Positions 48,864-58,211 of a DNA stretch of 64,000 nucleotides are shown here, piece by piece (position 1 is the first letter of the stretch; every line of letters begins with the position of its first letter). A model generated the notes under the pieces. That model was not told where the DNA came from. It searched no databases and worked only from the letters and a program-made list of their open reading frames with translations. Source of the DNA: Blastococcus sp. (GTDB lineage Bacteria; Actinomycetota; Actinomycetes; Mycobacteriales; Geodermatophilaceae); the NCBI GenBank assembly GCA_025965695.1, contig JAOPWM010000133.1:1-64000 (forward strand), given 5' to 3'. The translations under genes were made by a program, and so were the position numbers.

Positions 48864-49712
48864 TCAGCCCAGACCGAGCACCGTCATGGCCCGGGCGGCC
48901 ATGCGGGACTCCCCCAGCGCGTTGGGGTGGACGATCACCGCATTCGTGCCCTGCAGCACCGGCTCGACCCAGCGGACGCCGAGCGGCTGGCAGGCGTCGT
49001 GGCCGTTGGAGACCCGGTTCATGTTCACGTAGGTGGCTCCGGTGGCGGCGGCAGCCCGGCGCACGGCGTCGTTGAGGGTCGCCTGGATCCCCCGCAGGTA
49101 GGGGACGTCCCCCGCCGCGATCGGCATCTTGTCGAAGCAGCCACCGCTCGCCGGCAGGATCCACGGGTACCCCAGGATGGCGACCTCCGCATCGGGCGCC
49201 GCGGTGCGAACCGCCCGGAGCGCCTTCACCAGCGACGGGTAGGTCGTGGTGCGGATCGTGTCCTCGAAGGACGAGCCGTACCGGTCCTTGCAGGGACTGC
49301 CCTGACCGACGGTCGACAGGCCGGCGGCGCCGCACTCCACGATCGAGTTGATGAAGACACCGCTGTCGTTGCCACCGATGGTCATCGTGACCAGCTCGGT
49401 GTCCACCCCCACCGCGTCGAGCTGGGGGGCGATCCCGGAGTACTGCGAGGTGAAGAAGTCCTTGGTCTCCGCCGCGCCGCAGGTCACATCGGTGAGCTGC
49501 GCGCCGGTCGCCACGGCGATGACGTGCGGGTAGTTGCTCGTCGAACGCAGGCAGGACGGCGGGGCCGCGGGGTCCGGGGGGAGGACGCCGGAGGCGGCAC
49601 TGTAGGAGTCGCCCAGTGCGACGTAGCTGATCGGCGAGGACGCCTGGGACGACGGAGCCCCGATCAGCACGAATACGAGAGCGGCAAGGACACACGCGGC
49701 AAGACGCTTCAC
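48864..49712 (-). CDS. Secreted SGNH/GDSL hydrolase
   Basis: Signal peptide MKRLAACVLAALVFVLIGAPSSQASS; YVALGDSYSAASGV; TIGGNDSG; VHPNALGE. Confidence 0.9.
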   Translation of the reverse strand: MKRLAACVLAALVFVLIGAPSSQASSPISYVALGDSYSAASGVLPPDPAAPPSCLRSTSNYPHVIAVATGAQLTDVTCGAAETKDFFTSQYSGIAPQLDAVGVDTELVTMTIGGNDSGVFINSIVECGAAGLSTVGQGSPCKDRYGSSFEDTIRTTTYPSLVKALRAVRTAAPDAEVAILGYPWILPASGGCFDKMPIAAGDVPYLRGIQATLNDAVRRAAAATGATYVNMNRVSNGHDACQPLGVRWVEPVLQGTNAVIVHPNALGESRMAARAMTVLGLG

Positions 49713-50036
49713 GGGCTACTCCATCGGAGCCGAAGGAAACCTACTGACCAGTACAACGGAGGACGACGGCTCCAGTTACGGCCGTCACATCGGCTCGTCG
49801 GTCGGTAGCTCGCGACGAAGCGGCTCCGCGCACCCTGAGCAGGGTCCTGGCCCGGCGCGGTCGGGAGGACCGAAGTGTGGCGAGCGCGGGAAGTCGCCTC
49901 ACAGCTTGGGGCGAAGCGCTGCTTCCCCACGCTCGGCGCCGAGGCGGCCGGGCTCACGGCGGCGCAGCACGCGAGGAGCGGGACGCAGCGTCCTGGCAGT
50001 TCCACGCCGCCCGGGATACTCGTGGTCCTCGTCTCC

Positions 50037-50681
50037 TCAGATCCCCAGGGACACGGCGGCGCCGATACCGATCAGCGAAGCGCTGAGGAGTCGCTCGAGC
50101 CAGAACTCGACAGGGGGACGCCGGAGCCAGCCGAGGGCGGCGTCGGCAAGCCGCGCCAGGACGAGCAGCCACGTCAGTGCCACGGCGATGTCGATCGCAC
50201 ACAGCACGACGGAGTAGCCGAGCACCGGCTCGCCCGGGGGAATGAACTGCGGCAGCACCGCCACGTAGAACAGCGCGATCTTGGGGTTCAGCAGATCGCT
50301 GAGGCACCCCGCAGCGAACGCGTTCCTGGGGTTCCCCGTCCGCGGCACCTGGCTCCGCCCATCGTCCCGCCACGGCCGGCAGTCGGGCCGGCTTCGTCCG
50401 CGGAACTGCGCAACGAAGCCCGCGACACCGAGCGTCACGAGGTAGACCGCGCCGGCCGAGCGGATCAGGTCGTACGCCAGGCCCGACCGGGAGATCACCG
50501 CGGCCAGTCCGATGGCGGTGACGCTCCCCCACACCAGGGTGCCGACGGCAACGCCGGCAGCGGCGGCCGTTCCGCAGCGGGAGCCGCACCCCACCGTGTA
50601 GCGCAGCACCAGGACGTCGTCCGGCCCGGGGGTCGCCGACAGGGCCACGGTCAGGACGAGGAAGCCCACGAGGTTGCTCAC
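50037..50681 (-). CDS. LysE-family amino acid exporter
   Basis: VSNLVGFLVLTVALSATPGPDDVLVLRYTVGCGSRCGTAAAAGVAVGTLVWG; LNPKIALFYVAVLPQFI. GTG at 50681. Confidence 0.85.
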   Translation of the reverse strand: MSNLVGFLVLTVALSATPGPDDVLVLRYTVGCGSRCGTAAAAGVAVGTLVWGSVTAIGLAAVISRSGLAYDLIRSAGAVYLVTLGVAGFVAQFRGRSRPDCRPWRDDGRSQVPRTGNPRNAFAAGCLSDLLNPKIALFYVAVLPQFIPPGEPVLGYSVVLCAIDIAVALTWLLVLARLADAALGWLRRPPVEFWLERLLSASLIGIGAAVSLGI

Positions 50682-50831
50682 CGGTCCACCCCTCCCCGGG
50701 CCACGCCACCAGGAGCGCCGCCCCCTGGAGAGAGGCGCCTCGGCGCACGCGGGATGCCTCGGCCACGAATGAGGTCCGCCCGGCGGGGGCGTCGTCCTCC
50801 GCGACGACATCGTGCGGACCCGGCCTCCACC

Positions 50832-51029
50832 GGTGACCTCCACGGGGTTTCCGCGGTGTGCACGCATCAGGCCTGCACCGTCGACCCGGTGGCCGACGGG
50901 ACCGTCGACTGCCCGTGTCAGGGCAGCAGGTTCGACTCGAACCCCGGTGCGGTGCGGAACGGCCCCGCGTCGCGGCCCCTGCCGCCCATCACGGTGACCG
51001 TCCGAGCCGGGAGCGTCTACGTGTGGTGA
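50832..51029 (+). pseudogene. Rieske [2Fe-2S] domain remnant (N-terminally truncated, ligand changed)
   Basis: GDLHGVSAVCTHQACTVDPVADGTVDCPCQGSRFDSNPGAVRNGPASRPLPPITVTVRAGSVYVW*; no plausible N-terminal half; box II is CPCQ rather than CPCH. Confidence 0.7.
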
Positions 51030-52030
51030 CGCCGCTGGCCTGACTGATCGCGGCTGCGCCGACGCTGCTGTGGCTGCTGTCCACCGGCTTCGCCGTCGGC
51101 ATCCTGACCGCCCTGGGCTGACCGCTGCCCGTCGCCGGCGGCTGCCACCGGCGATCGCGCGTCCGGCCGGGTCCGCTGCTCGCCGGTGCGGGCGAGCACG
51201 ACGACGCCGACGGCGGCGACGACGGCGGCCGGGAGCCAGACGACGGCGTGGCCGGGTTCGAGCCGCTCCCCCAGCAGCAGTCGCGCCGCCGGTACCGCGG
51301 CGAGCGGGTCGAGCAGGATGAGGGCCGGCAGCGACCAGGCCAGCGAGCCGCGCGCGTAGGCCTGCTGCCCGCCCAGCACGGCGACCACGGCCACGACGAC
51401 GGCTCCCCAGACCGCGACGCCGGCGAAGGCGTGCACCCAGCCGCCCTCCCGGAGGCTCCGGATCCCGATGGAGATGAGCACGGCGCCGATACCCGCGGCG
51501 ATCCCGGCTGCGGCCCCGCACGCGAGCGCTCCGTGGGCGCCGTGCCCGAAGAGGGTGGCCCCGGCGACGAGGGCGACGGAGAGGACGACCGCGAGGACGA
51601 CCTCGAGCGAGGACGGCGGGACCTCGAGGGCACCGCGGGCCGGCTGGGCGGTGAGCAGGAAGACCGCCAGGCCACCGGTCGTCAGCGCGGCGCCGAACAG
51701 TTCCAGCCGCAGCGGGGCCTGCCGGTTGCGGATCGCCCGCAGCCCGAGGGCCACGACCAGGGCCACCGCGAGCATCGGCTGCACCACCGCGACCGGCGCC
51801 ACCGCCAGGGCCGCCACCTGCGACGCGGTGCCGAGCATGGTGGCGGCCTGGCCCAGCATCCACCGGCGCCGTCTCACCAGGAGGCGCAGGCTCAGCCCGC
51901 CGGCCGACGTGCTGCGTTCGGCCGCCTCGTGCTGCAGGACCGCACCCACCGCGAACAGCATCGCTGCCAGCGTCGCCAGCAGCAGGCCTGCACCGGGGGC
52001 ACCCGACCGTGCGTGCGCCAGCTCGTGCAT
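51017..52030 (-). CDS. DMT-family membrane transporter
   Basis: MHELAHARSGAPGAGLLLATLAAMLFAVGAVLQHEAAERS...; repeated TM; LSLRLLVRRRRWMLGQAATMLGTASQVAALAVAPVAVVQPMLAVALVVAL. Confidence 0.82.
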   Translation of the reverse strand: MHELAHARSGAPGAGLLLATLAAMLFAVGAVLQHEAAERSTSAGGLSLRLLVRRRRWMLGQAATMLGTASQVAALAVAPVAVVQPMLAVALVVALGLRAIRNRQAPLRLELFGAALTTGGLAVFLLTAQPARGALEVPPSSLEVVLAVVLSVALVAGATLFGHGAHGALACGAAAGIAAGIGAVLISIGIRSLREGGWVHAFAGVAVWGAVVVAVVAVLGGQQAYARGSLAWSLPALILLDPLAAVPAARLLLGERLEPGHAVVWLPAAVVAAVGVVVLARTGEQRTRPDARSPVAAAGDGQRSAQGGQDADGEAGGQQPQQRRRSRDQSGQRRHHT

Positions 52031-52204
52031 GCCATCAGGTTGCCCTACGGGTGCCTCCCCCCGACAGGGACGGACCACCGATCTGCTGCGGATGACACGC
52101 CCGGGCGCGCGTCGCTGGCCTCACATCGGGTAGAACGGGTCACGCGAGACAAGCGGAACGTGACCGCTGCCAGCGGGGGGCTAGTCGACTGGCAAGGAGA
52201 CCAC

Positions 52205-53458
52205 GTGCTTTCCGACAGATCCCGACCCGTGATCGAGGCGACGCTTCCCGTCGTCGCGGCGAACATCGAGGACATCGCGACGCGCTTCTACAGCCACCTG
52301 TTCAGCGCACACCCCGAACTGCTCGACGGCGTCTTCAACCGCGGCAACCAGGCCGAGAAGACCCAGCAGCTGGCCCTCGCCGGGTCGGTCGCGGTCTTCG
52401 CCAGCTCCCTGGTGCAGGTGCCCGAGCAGGTGCCCGAGCGCCTGCTCTCCCGGATCGCGCACAAGCATGCGTCCCTCGGGATCACGCCGGCGCAGTACGA
52501 CGTCGTCCACGACAACCTGTTCTGGGCGATCGTCGACGTGCTCGGCGACGCCGTCACGCCCGAGGTCGCCGCTGCGTGGGACGAGGTCTACTGGCTGATG
52601 GCCTACGCGCTGATCAACCAGGAGCGCGGCCTCTACAGCGCCCGTGGCGTGCGGCCGGAGACGGTCTGGCGCGAGTGGGAGGTCGCCGAGCGGATCCAGG
52701 AGACCGAGGACGTCGTGACGTTCCGGGTGCGACGGACCGACGACCGGCTCGTGAAGACCTCGCTGCCCGGCCAGTACGTGACCGTGCAGGTGCCGGTGCC
52801 CGACGACGTGCGTCAGCCCCGGCAGTACAGCCTGACCCGGGCCGACGACGGGGAGCACCGCGAGTTCGCGGTCAAGCGCGTACGCGGGGAGGACGGCAAG
52901 CCGGACGGTGAGGTGTCGAGCCTGCTCTTCGCGACGGTGCAGGTCGGTGACCGGCTGACGATGTCGCTGCCCTTCGGGGACGTCGTCCTCGACGACTCCC
53001 GCCCGGTCGTGTTCGCCAGCGCCGGTATCGGGGTCGCCCCGATGGCGGGCATGCTCTCCCACCTGGTGGCCGCGGGGTCGCGCCTGCCGATCACGTTCCT
53101 GCACGCAGACCTCGACGAGGCGTCCTTCGCCCTCCGCCGCCAGGTGCTCGACGACGTCCGGGCGCTGCCCGGGGCGACGGCGCACGTCTGGTACGAGCAC
53201 GGCGCGGAGAGCACGCTGCCGGTCGAGGTGCATGCGGGCCGGATGGACCTCGACGACGTCAAGCTGCCGTCCGACGCCACCTACTACCTGTGCGGTCCGT
53301 TGCCCTTCATGCAAGCGGTCCGCAGCGCCCTCATCGAGCAGGGGGTGGCACCCCGCGACATCCAGTACGAGGTGTTCGGCCCCGACCTCTGGCAGGCCGA
53401 CCTCGTCACCGAGGAGACCCCTGGCGCTGGCGACCGGAGCACCCAGGCACCCCACTGA
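52205..53458 (+). CDS. hmp: Flavohemoprotein / NO dioxygenase (globin-FAD-NAD)
   Basis: GTG after AAGGAGA; globin TRFYSHLFSAHPELLDGVFNRGNQ...RIAHKHASLGI; FAD RQYSLTRADDG; NAD FASAGIGVAPMAGML, YLCGPLPFM. Confidence 0.92.
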   Translation: MLSDRSRPVIEATLPVVAANIEDIATRFYSHLFSAHPELLDGVFNRGNQAEKTQQLALAGSVAVFASSLVQVPEQVPERLLSRIAHKHASLGITPAQYDVVHDNLFWAIVDVLGDAVTPEVAAAWDEVYWLMAYALINQERGLYSARGVRPETVWREWEVAERIQETEDVVTFRVRRTDDRLVKTSLPGQYVTVQVPVPDDVRQPRQYSLTRADDGEHREFAVKRVRGEDGKPDGEVSSLLFATVQVGDRLTMSLPFGDVVLDDSRPVVFASAGIGVAPMAGMLSHLVAAGSRLPITFLHADLDEASFALRRQVLDDVRALPGATAHVWYEHGAESTLPVEVHAGRMDLDDVKLPSDATYYLCGPLPFMQAVRSALIEQGVAPRDIQYEVFGPDLWQADLVTEETPGAGDRSTQAPH

Positions 53459-53541
53459 GGTCGGCCGCCCCGTCGACCGTTCCGACCCGGCGGGCACCAC
53501 CCCGGCACCGGCCGGACGACCATCTACCGAGGAGAACGCTC

Positions 53542-54681
53542 GTGGACATTCCCGCGATGCGGGCCAACTTCGCCAAGTCCGCCGCGACCGGGGACGAGGC
53601 CCCGCTGTACTTCTACTCGCACCTGTTCCTCAGCCATCCGGAGACCCGCCAGCTGTTCCCGGTGTCGATGGCGCACCAGCGCGACCGGCTGTTCGCGGCC
53701 CTCGGCGACGTCGTGGCCCGGGTCGACGACCTCGAGGCGCTGGTACCGATCCTCCAGCAGCTCGGCCGCGACCACCGCAAGTTCGGAACGCTCGCGGCGC
53801 ACTACCCGGCCGTGGGCGGCAGCCTGCTCGCAACGCTGGAGCACTTCGACGACGAGTGGTCCCCCGAGCTGGCCAAGGACTGGACCGAGGCCTACACCCT
53901 GGTCGCCGAGGTCATGATCGAAGCGGCCGAGGAGGCTGCTGAGCAGCCGCCGTGGTGGGAGGCGGACGTGGTGGCCCACGAGCGCCGCACCATCGATGTC
54001 GGCGTCCTGCAGGTGCGCCCGCGTAAGCGCTACGACTACCTGCCGGGTCAGTCGGTCTCCCTCGAGACCGACCTGCGCCCGCGCCTCTGGCGCTACTACT
54101 CCCCCGCCAACGCACCGCGCCCGGACGGCCTCCTGGAGATCCACGTCAAGGCGCGGGACGGCGGCCCCGTCAGCTCGGCGCTGGTTCGCCGGGTCGGGGT
54201 CGGTGACGTGCTCCGTCTCGGACCCCCCATGGGGCACCTCGCCCTGGACCGCGAGAGCGACCGTGACCTCCTGCTGGTCGCCGGCGGCATGGGACTGGCG
54301 CCGTTGAAGGCCCTGATCGATCAGGTGGTGCGCAATGGACCGGCCCGACGGGTGGACCTGTTCGCCGGGTTCCGCACCGAGGACCAGATCTACGACCGCG
54401 CGGACCTGCAGCGCCTCGAGCGGGAGAACCCCTGGCTGACCGTTACGCTCGTCGTCTCCGAGGACAAGCTCTCCTCCCTGGAGCACGGGGACGTCGGTGA
54501 CGTCGTCCTGCGCAACGGCCCGTGGCTCAGCCGGGAGGTGTTCGTGGCCGGCCCCGCCGTGATGGTGGACGACACGGTGACCCGGCTCGTCCAGCACGGC
54601 GTACCGAGACAACGGATATCCAGCGAGGTCTTCGCCCCCAGCCGACCGGGGCCCAGTGTTGACGGAGAGGTGACCGAATGA
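53542..54681 (+). CDS. Second globin-FAD/NAD flavohemoglobin-like protein
   Basis: GTG start; globin LYFYSHLFLSHPETRQLFPVSM...LGRDHRKFGTLAAHY; FAD WRYYSPANAPRPDG; NAD LLVAGGMGLAPLKALI; VFVAGPAVMVDDTV. Confidence 0.88.
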   Translation: MDIPAMRANFAKSAATGDEAPLYFYSHLFLSHPETRQLFPVSMAHQRDRLFAALGDVVARVDDLEALVPILQQLGRDHRKFGTLAAHYPAVGGSLLATLEHFDDEWSPELAKDWTEAYTLVAEVMIEAAEEAAEQPPWWEADVVAHERRTIDVGVLQVRPRKRYDYLPGQSVSLETDLRPRLWRYYSPANAPRPDGLLEIHVKARDGGPVSSALVRRVGVGDVLRLGPPMGHLALDRESDRDLLLVAGGMGLAPLKALIDQVVRNGPARRVDLFAGFRTEDQIYDRADLQRLERENPWLTVTLVVSEDKLSSLEHGDVGDVVLRNGPWLSREVFVAGPAVMVDDTVTRLVQHGVPRQRISSEVFAPSRPGPSVDGEVTE

Positions 54682-55412
54682 CCACCGAGCATGACGCGTC
54701 CGCGACCGACGACCGGAGTTTCACACCGGCCGACTTGCAGCACGTGCAGTTCGCCCGTGCCTCCATGCTGCGTCCCGGCTACGTCGACTCGGAGGTGGAC
54801 CGGGTCCTGAGCCGCGTCGCCGAGGAGCTCGGCCGCCTCTACGCGGAGAAGGCGGCGTTGCGGGACGAGGTGCGGTCCCTGCGGGCCCAGGTCGACGGCG
54901 TCGTGACCCCCGTGGCGCCCAGCGAGCAGGCTGTGCGCATCCTGTCCGTCGCTCAGCAGACCGCGGACAACTACGTCGCGGAGGCGGAGGAGTTCAGCCG
55001 CCAGGTGACCAGTGAGGCCCGGAGCGAGTACGAGGAGCAGGTCCGCCAGGCCCGGGAGAACGCGGGGGCGATCATCCAGGCGGCCCAGGAGGCCGCCGCC
55101 CAGCTCTCCAGCGGGGCGCCGCGCGCGGACGCGACCGGTCAGCGCAGTGTCGAGGAGCTGCAGGAGCAGGTCGCCTACCTCAAGGCCTTCGCGCAGGCCT
55201 GCAGAGTCCAGCTGCGCTCGTACCTGGAGGCGCTGATCGGCGACGTGGAGACCGAGTGGGGGCGCGCCGACCCTGCCGCGCTGCCGCAGGCGCCGCAACG
55301 CCCTCCAGCCCAGCGCGCAGGGACGACGTTCGAAGCCAACACCGCCGGGGAGCCGCCGCCGGAAGACGCGGACGACCTCTCGGCGACTGCGGGGTCCCGG
55401 TCCGCGACCTGA
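54678..55412 (+). CDS. DivIVA/Wag31-like coiled-coil protein
   Basis: FTPADLQHVQFARASMLRPGYVDSEVDRVLSRVAEEL (DivIVA-like N-terminus) followed by long coiled coil; ATGA overlap with the globin gene. Confidence 0.85.
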   Translation: MTTEHDASATDDRSFTPADLQHVQFARASMLRPGYVDSEVDRVLSRVAEELGRLYAEKAALRDEVRSLRAQVDGVVTPVAPSEQAVRILSVAQQTADNYVAEAEEFSRQVTSEARSEYEEQVRQARENAGAIIQAAQEAAAQLSSGAPRADATGQRSVEELQEQVAYLKAFAQACRVQLRSYLEALIGDVETEWGRADPAALPQAPQRPPAQRAGTTFEANTAGEPPPEDADDLSATAGSRSAT

Positions 55413-55499
55413 GGCCTGTGCCCTGGCGACCCGTATCCGGGCACAAGGGCCTTACATCGCCCGGGCGGCGGTCGTAACCTCCGCCGCGGGGTGAGTCAT

Positions 55500-56534
55500 A
55501 TGACGACGGGGTCGATCGGTCATCCGTCGCGCGGTCGCGACGGACGCCGGCAGTCCGCATCGCTCGCGCTGACGGCCGTCGTGGTGCTCGCACTCGGGGC
55601 CTGCGGCGGTAAGAGCAGCGGAAGCGAGAGCGGAAGCGGGCAGTCCCAGGCGCTGACGCTCTACACCTGCGTCAACGACGCGACGATCCAGCCCGTCATC
55701 GCGGCCTTCGAGAAGGCCGAGTCCGGTAGCCACGTCGACCTGTTCCGCGCACCCACGGGTGAACTGAACGCGCGGGTGGCAGCCGACGCGCGGTCAGGGG
55801 GGCTTCGTGCCGACGTCGTCTGGGGGTGCGATCCGCTCACCGTGCAGGCATTCGTCGACCAGGGGCTGGTCGGCGGCTGGACGCCGCCGGACGCCGACGC
55901 CGTCCCCGCCGAGTTCCGTACCGACGACTACGTCGGCGCGCATGTGCTCTACATGGTGGCCGTGCACCGCACCGACGTCCCGGCGCCGCGGACCTGGGCG
56001 GACCTGGCCGGTCCGGGCTACACCGCCCTGGCCGTGCCCGACCCCTCCGTGGCCGCCTCCGCACTCGGCACGCTCGGCTACTTCGCCGCGGACCCCGCGT
56101 ACGGCGTGGACTTCTACCGGAGCCTCAAGGACCACGGTGCCGTGCAGGTGAGCACGCCCGACAACGTGACCACCGGCGTCGCCCAGGGCGTCTACGACGC
56201 GGGCATCACCACCGCTTCGTCGGCGTACGCCGCGAAGGACGACGGCTCGCCCGTGGACGTCGTGTGGCCGGAGCCCGGCGCGGTCGCGATCTACGGTCCG
56301 ATCGCGCTGGCCACGCACAGCGCCGACTCCGGGGCGGCCAAGGCGTTCATCTCCTTCGTCGTGAGCAAGGAGGGGCAGACCGTGCTGGGCGGAGCCGGCT
56401 CCTACCCGACGCTGCCGGGCGTCGGCGGGCCCACCGTCCCCGCCGGCGCCCCCGTCGTCTCCCCCGACTGGGCGGCGATCGGCGCCGACAAAGCCAGCAT
56501 CCTGGCCGACTACCAGCAGGTCTTCGGCGGCTGA
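55500..56534 (+). CDS. Fe3+-type ABC transporter substrate-binding lipoprotein
   Basis: Lipobox LGACGG; LTLYTCVNDATIQPVIAAFEKAESGSHVDLFRAPTGELNARVAADARSGGLRADVVWG. Confidence 0.87.
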   Translation: MTTGSIGHPSRGRDGRRQSASLALTAVVVLALGACGGKSSGSESGSGQSQALTLYTCVNDATIQPVIAAFEKAESGSHVDLFRAPTGELNARVAADARSGGLRADVVWGCDPLTVQAFVDQGLVGGWTPPDADAVPAEFRTDDYVGAHVLYMVAVHRTDVPAPRTWADLAGPGYTALAVPDPSVAASALGTLGYFAADPAYGVDFYRSLKDHGAVQVSTPDNVTTGVAQGVYDAGITTASSAYAAKDDGSPVDVVWPEPGAVAIYGPIALATHSADSGAAKAFISFVVSKEGQTVLGGAGSYPTLPGVGGPTVPAGAPVVSPDWAAIGADKASILADYQQVFGG

Positions 56535-56537
56535 CCG

Positions 56538-58211
56538 ATGCGCCCCCGCGGCACGCCGACCGTGGTCCGGGCCGGCGTTCCGGTCCCGCTCGCCCTGCCG
56601 GTCGCCGTGCTCCTCGGCGTCCTCGTCGCCCTCCCCCTGCTACGCCTCGTCCAGGTGCTGTGGCAGGAAGGGGACCTCGCGGGGATCCTCGGCTCCCCCG
56701 GCCTGGGCACGGCGATCGGCCACACCGTCGTCCTCGCTGTCGCCGTCACGGTCACCGCCGTGCCGATCGGCGTCGCGCTGGCGCTGGCCCTGCGCCGACC
56801 CGACCTGCCCGGACGGGCGTTCTGGCGGGCCGCCGTGCTCCTGCCGGTGGTCGTGCCCGACTTCGTCCTCGGCTACAGCTGGACCCAGGCCTACGCCCGG
56901 GCCGGCTTCACCGACACCCTGCTCGGGCTGCACTGGGACGGCCTGCTCGGCCCCGTCGGCGTCTGGCTCGTCCTGGTGGTGAACGCGGCACCGCTGGCCT
57001 ACCTGGTCGTCGCCGTCGGGCTGGCCGCACGGTCGGAACCCGATCTGGAGCGCGCCGCCCGGGCGTCGGGCGCCGGCAGCACCACAGTCCTGGTCACCAT
57101 CACCCTCCGGCTGGTGTTGCCTGCGGTGGCGGCCGCCTCGGTGCTGGTGTTCGTCCTGACCCTCGGGACGTTCGCGATCCCGCAGGTGCTCGGCACACCT
57201 GCGGGCTTCCGCACGGTGACCACCCGGATCTACGCCGACCTCTCGATCGGGGGCGACCCGACCTCCTTCCTCGAGGCGGTGTCGCTCGCGCTGCTCCTCG
57301 TGCTCGTCGCGGTCGTCTGCGTGGCCCCGAGCGACGCCCTGCTCGGCCCCCGCCTCCGGAGTGCGCGGCCGGCCGACGCGCAGGGGCAGCAGAGCGTGCC
57401 GGGGGGGCGCGCGGCGCGCCGCGGCCAGGCCGTGGGCGTGGGCCTCTACCTGCTGCTGACCATGGCGGTTCCGCTGGCGGCGCTGGCGCTGTCGTCGGTC
57501 ACCCGAGCCCTCGGGGTGCCGCCGACGCCCGGCAACTGGACTCTCGACCACTTCCGGCAGGTGCTCACCGTCCGCACCGTGGAGGCCCTCGGTCGCAGCG
57601 TGGGCCTGGCCGTCGTCGCGGCATCGCTGCTCGTCCTCCTCGGCGGCCTGGTCGCGGTCGGCGAACGCCGCCGAGCCGGACGGGCGACGGCGACCCTGAT
57701 CACCCTCACGCTCGTCCTGCCGGGCTCCACCCTCGCGGTCGCACTGCTGATCACGTACGGGCGCTGGCTGTCGGGAACGCTGACCCTGATCCTGCTGGCC
57801 TATCTCGCCAAGCTGTGGGCCTTCGCGCACCGGCCGATCGCCGGCGCACTCGACCGGCTGCCTCCCGACGAACTGCACGCCGCGCGGGCGAGCGGGGCGG
57901 CCTTGCTCACCGCCGTCCGCACGGTGGCCCTGCGGCCGTTGGCGCCCGCCCTGCTCGGTGCGTGGCTGATCTGCTTCCTCACCGCCCTGCACGAGGTCAC
58001 GATGTCGAGCCTGCTCTACGGGCCGGGCAGCGAGACGTTGGCCGTGGTGGTGCTCAACAGCCAGGAGCTCGGCCGGATCGGACCGACGGCGGCCCTGTCC
58101 GTCGTCCTCACGGTGCTCGTGGCTGCGCCGGCGCTGCTGCTCTCACCGGTGGTCGGACGACTGCGCGTGCCACACGACGGTCCACGCGCCGAGGTGGCGC
58201 GTGTCGGCTGA
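56538..58211 (+). CDS. ABC transporter permease (duplicated, FbpB-like)
   Basis: Two BPD permease halves: LERAARASGAGSTTVLVTITLRLVLPAV and LHAARASGAALLTAVRTVALRPLAPALLGAW. Confidence 0.9.
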   Translation: MRPRGTPTVVRAGVPVPLALPVAVLLGVLVALPLLRLVQVLWQEGDLAGILGSPGLGTAIGHTVVLAVAVTVTAVPIGVALALALRRPDLPGRAFWRAAVLLPVVVPDFVLGYSWTQAYARAGFTDTLLGLHWDGLLGPVGVWLVLVVNAAPLAYLVVAVGLAARSEPDLERAARASGAGSTTVLVTITLRLVLPAVAAASVLVFVLTLGTFAIPQVLGTPAGFRTVTTRIYADLSIGGDPTSFLEAVSLALLLVLVAVVCVAPSDALLGPRLRSARPADAQGQQSVPGGRAARRGQAVGVGLYLLLTMAVPLAALALSSVTRALGVPPTPGNWTLDHFRQVLTVRTVEALGRSVGLAVVAASLLVLLGGLVAVGERRRAGRATATLITLTLVLPGSTLAVALLITYGRWLSGTLTLILLAYLAKLWAFAHRPIAGALDRLPPDELHAARASGAALLTAVRTVALRPLAPALLGAWLICFLTALHEVTMSSLLYGPGSETLAVVVLNSQELGRIGPTAALSVVLTVLVAAPALLLSPVVGRLRVPHDGPRAEVARVG

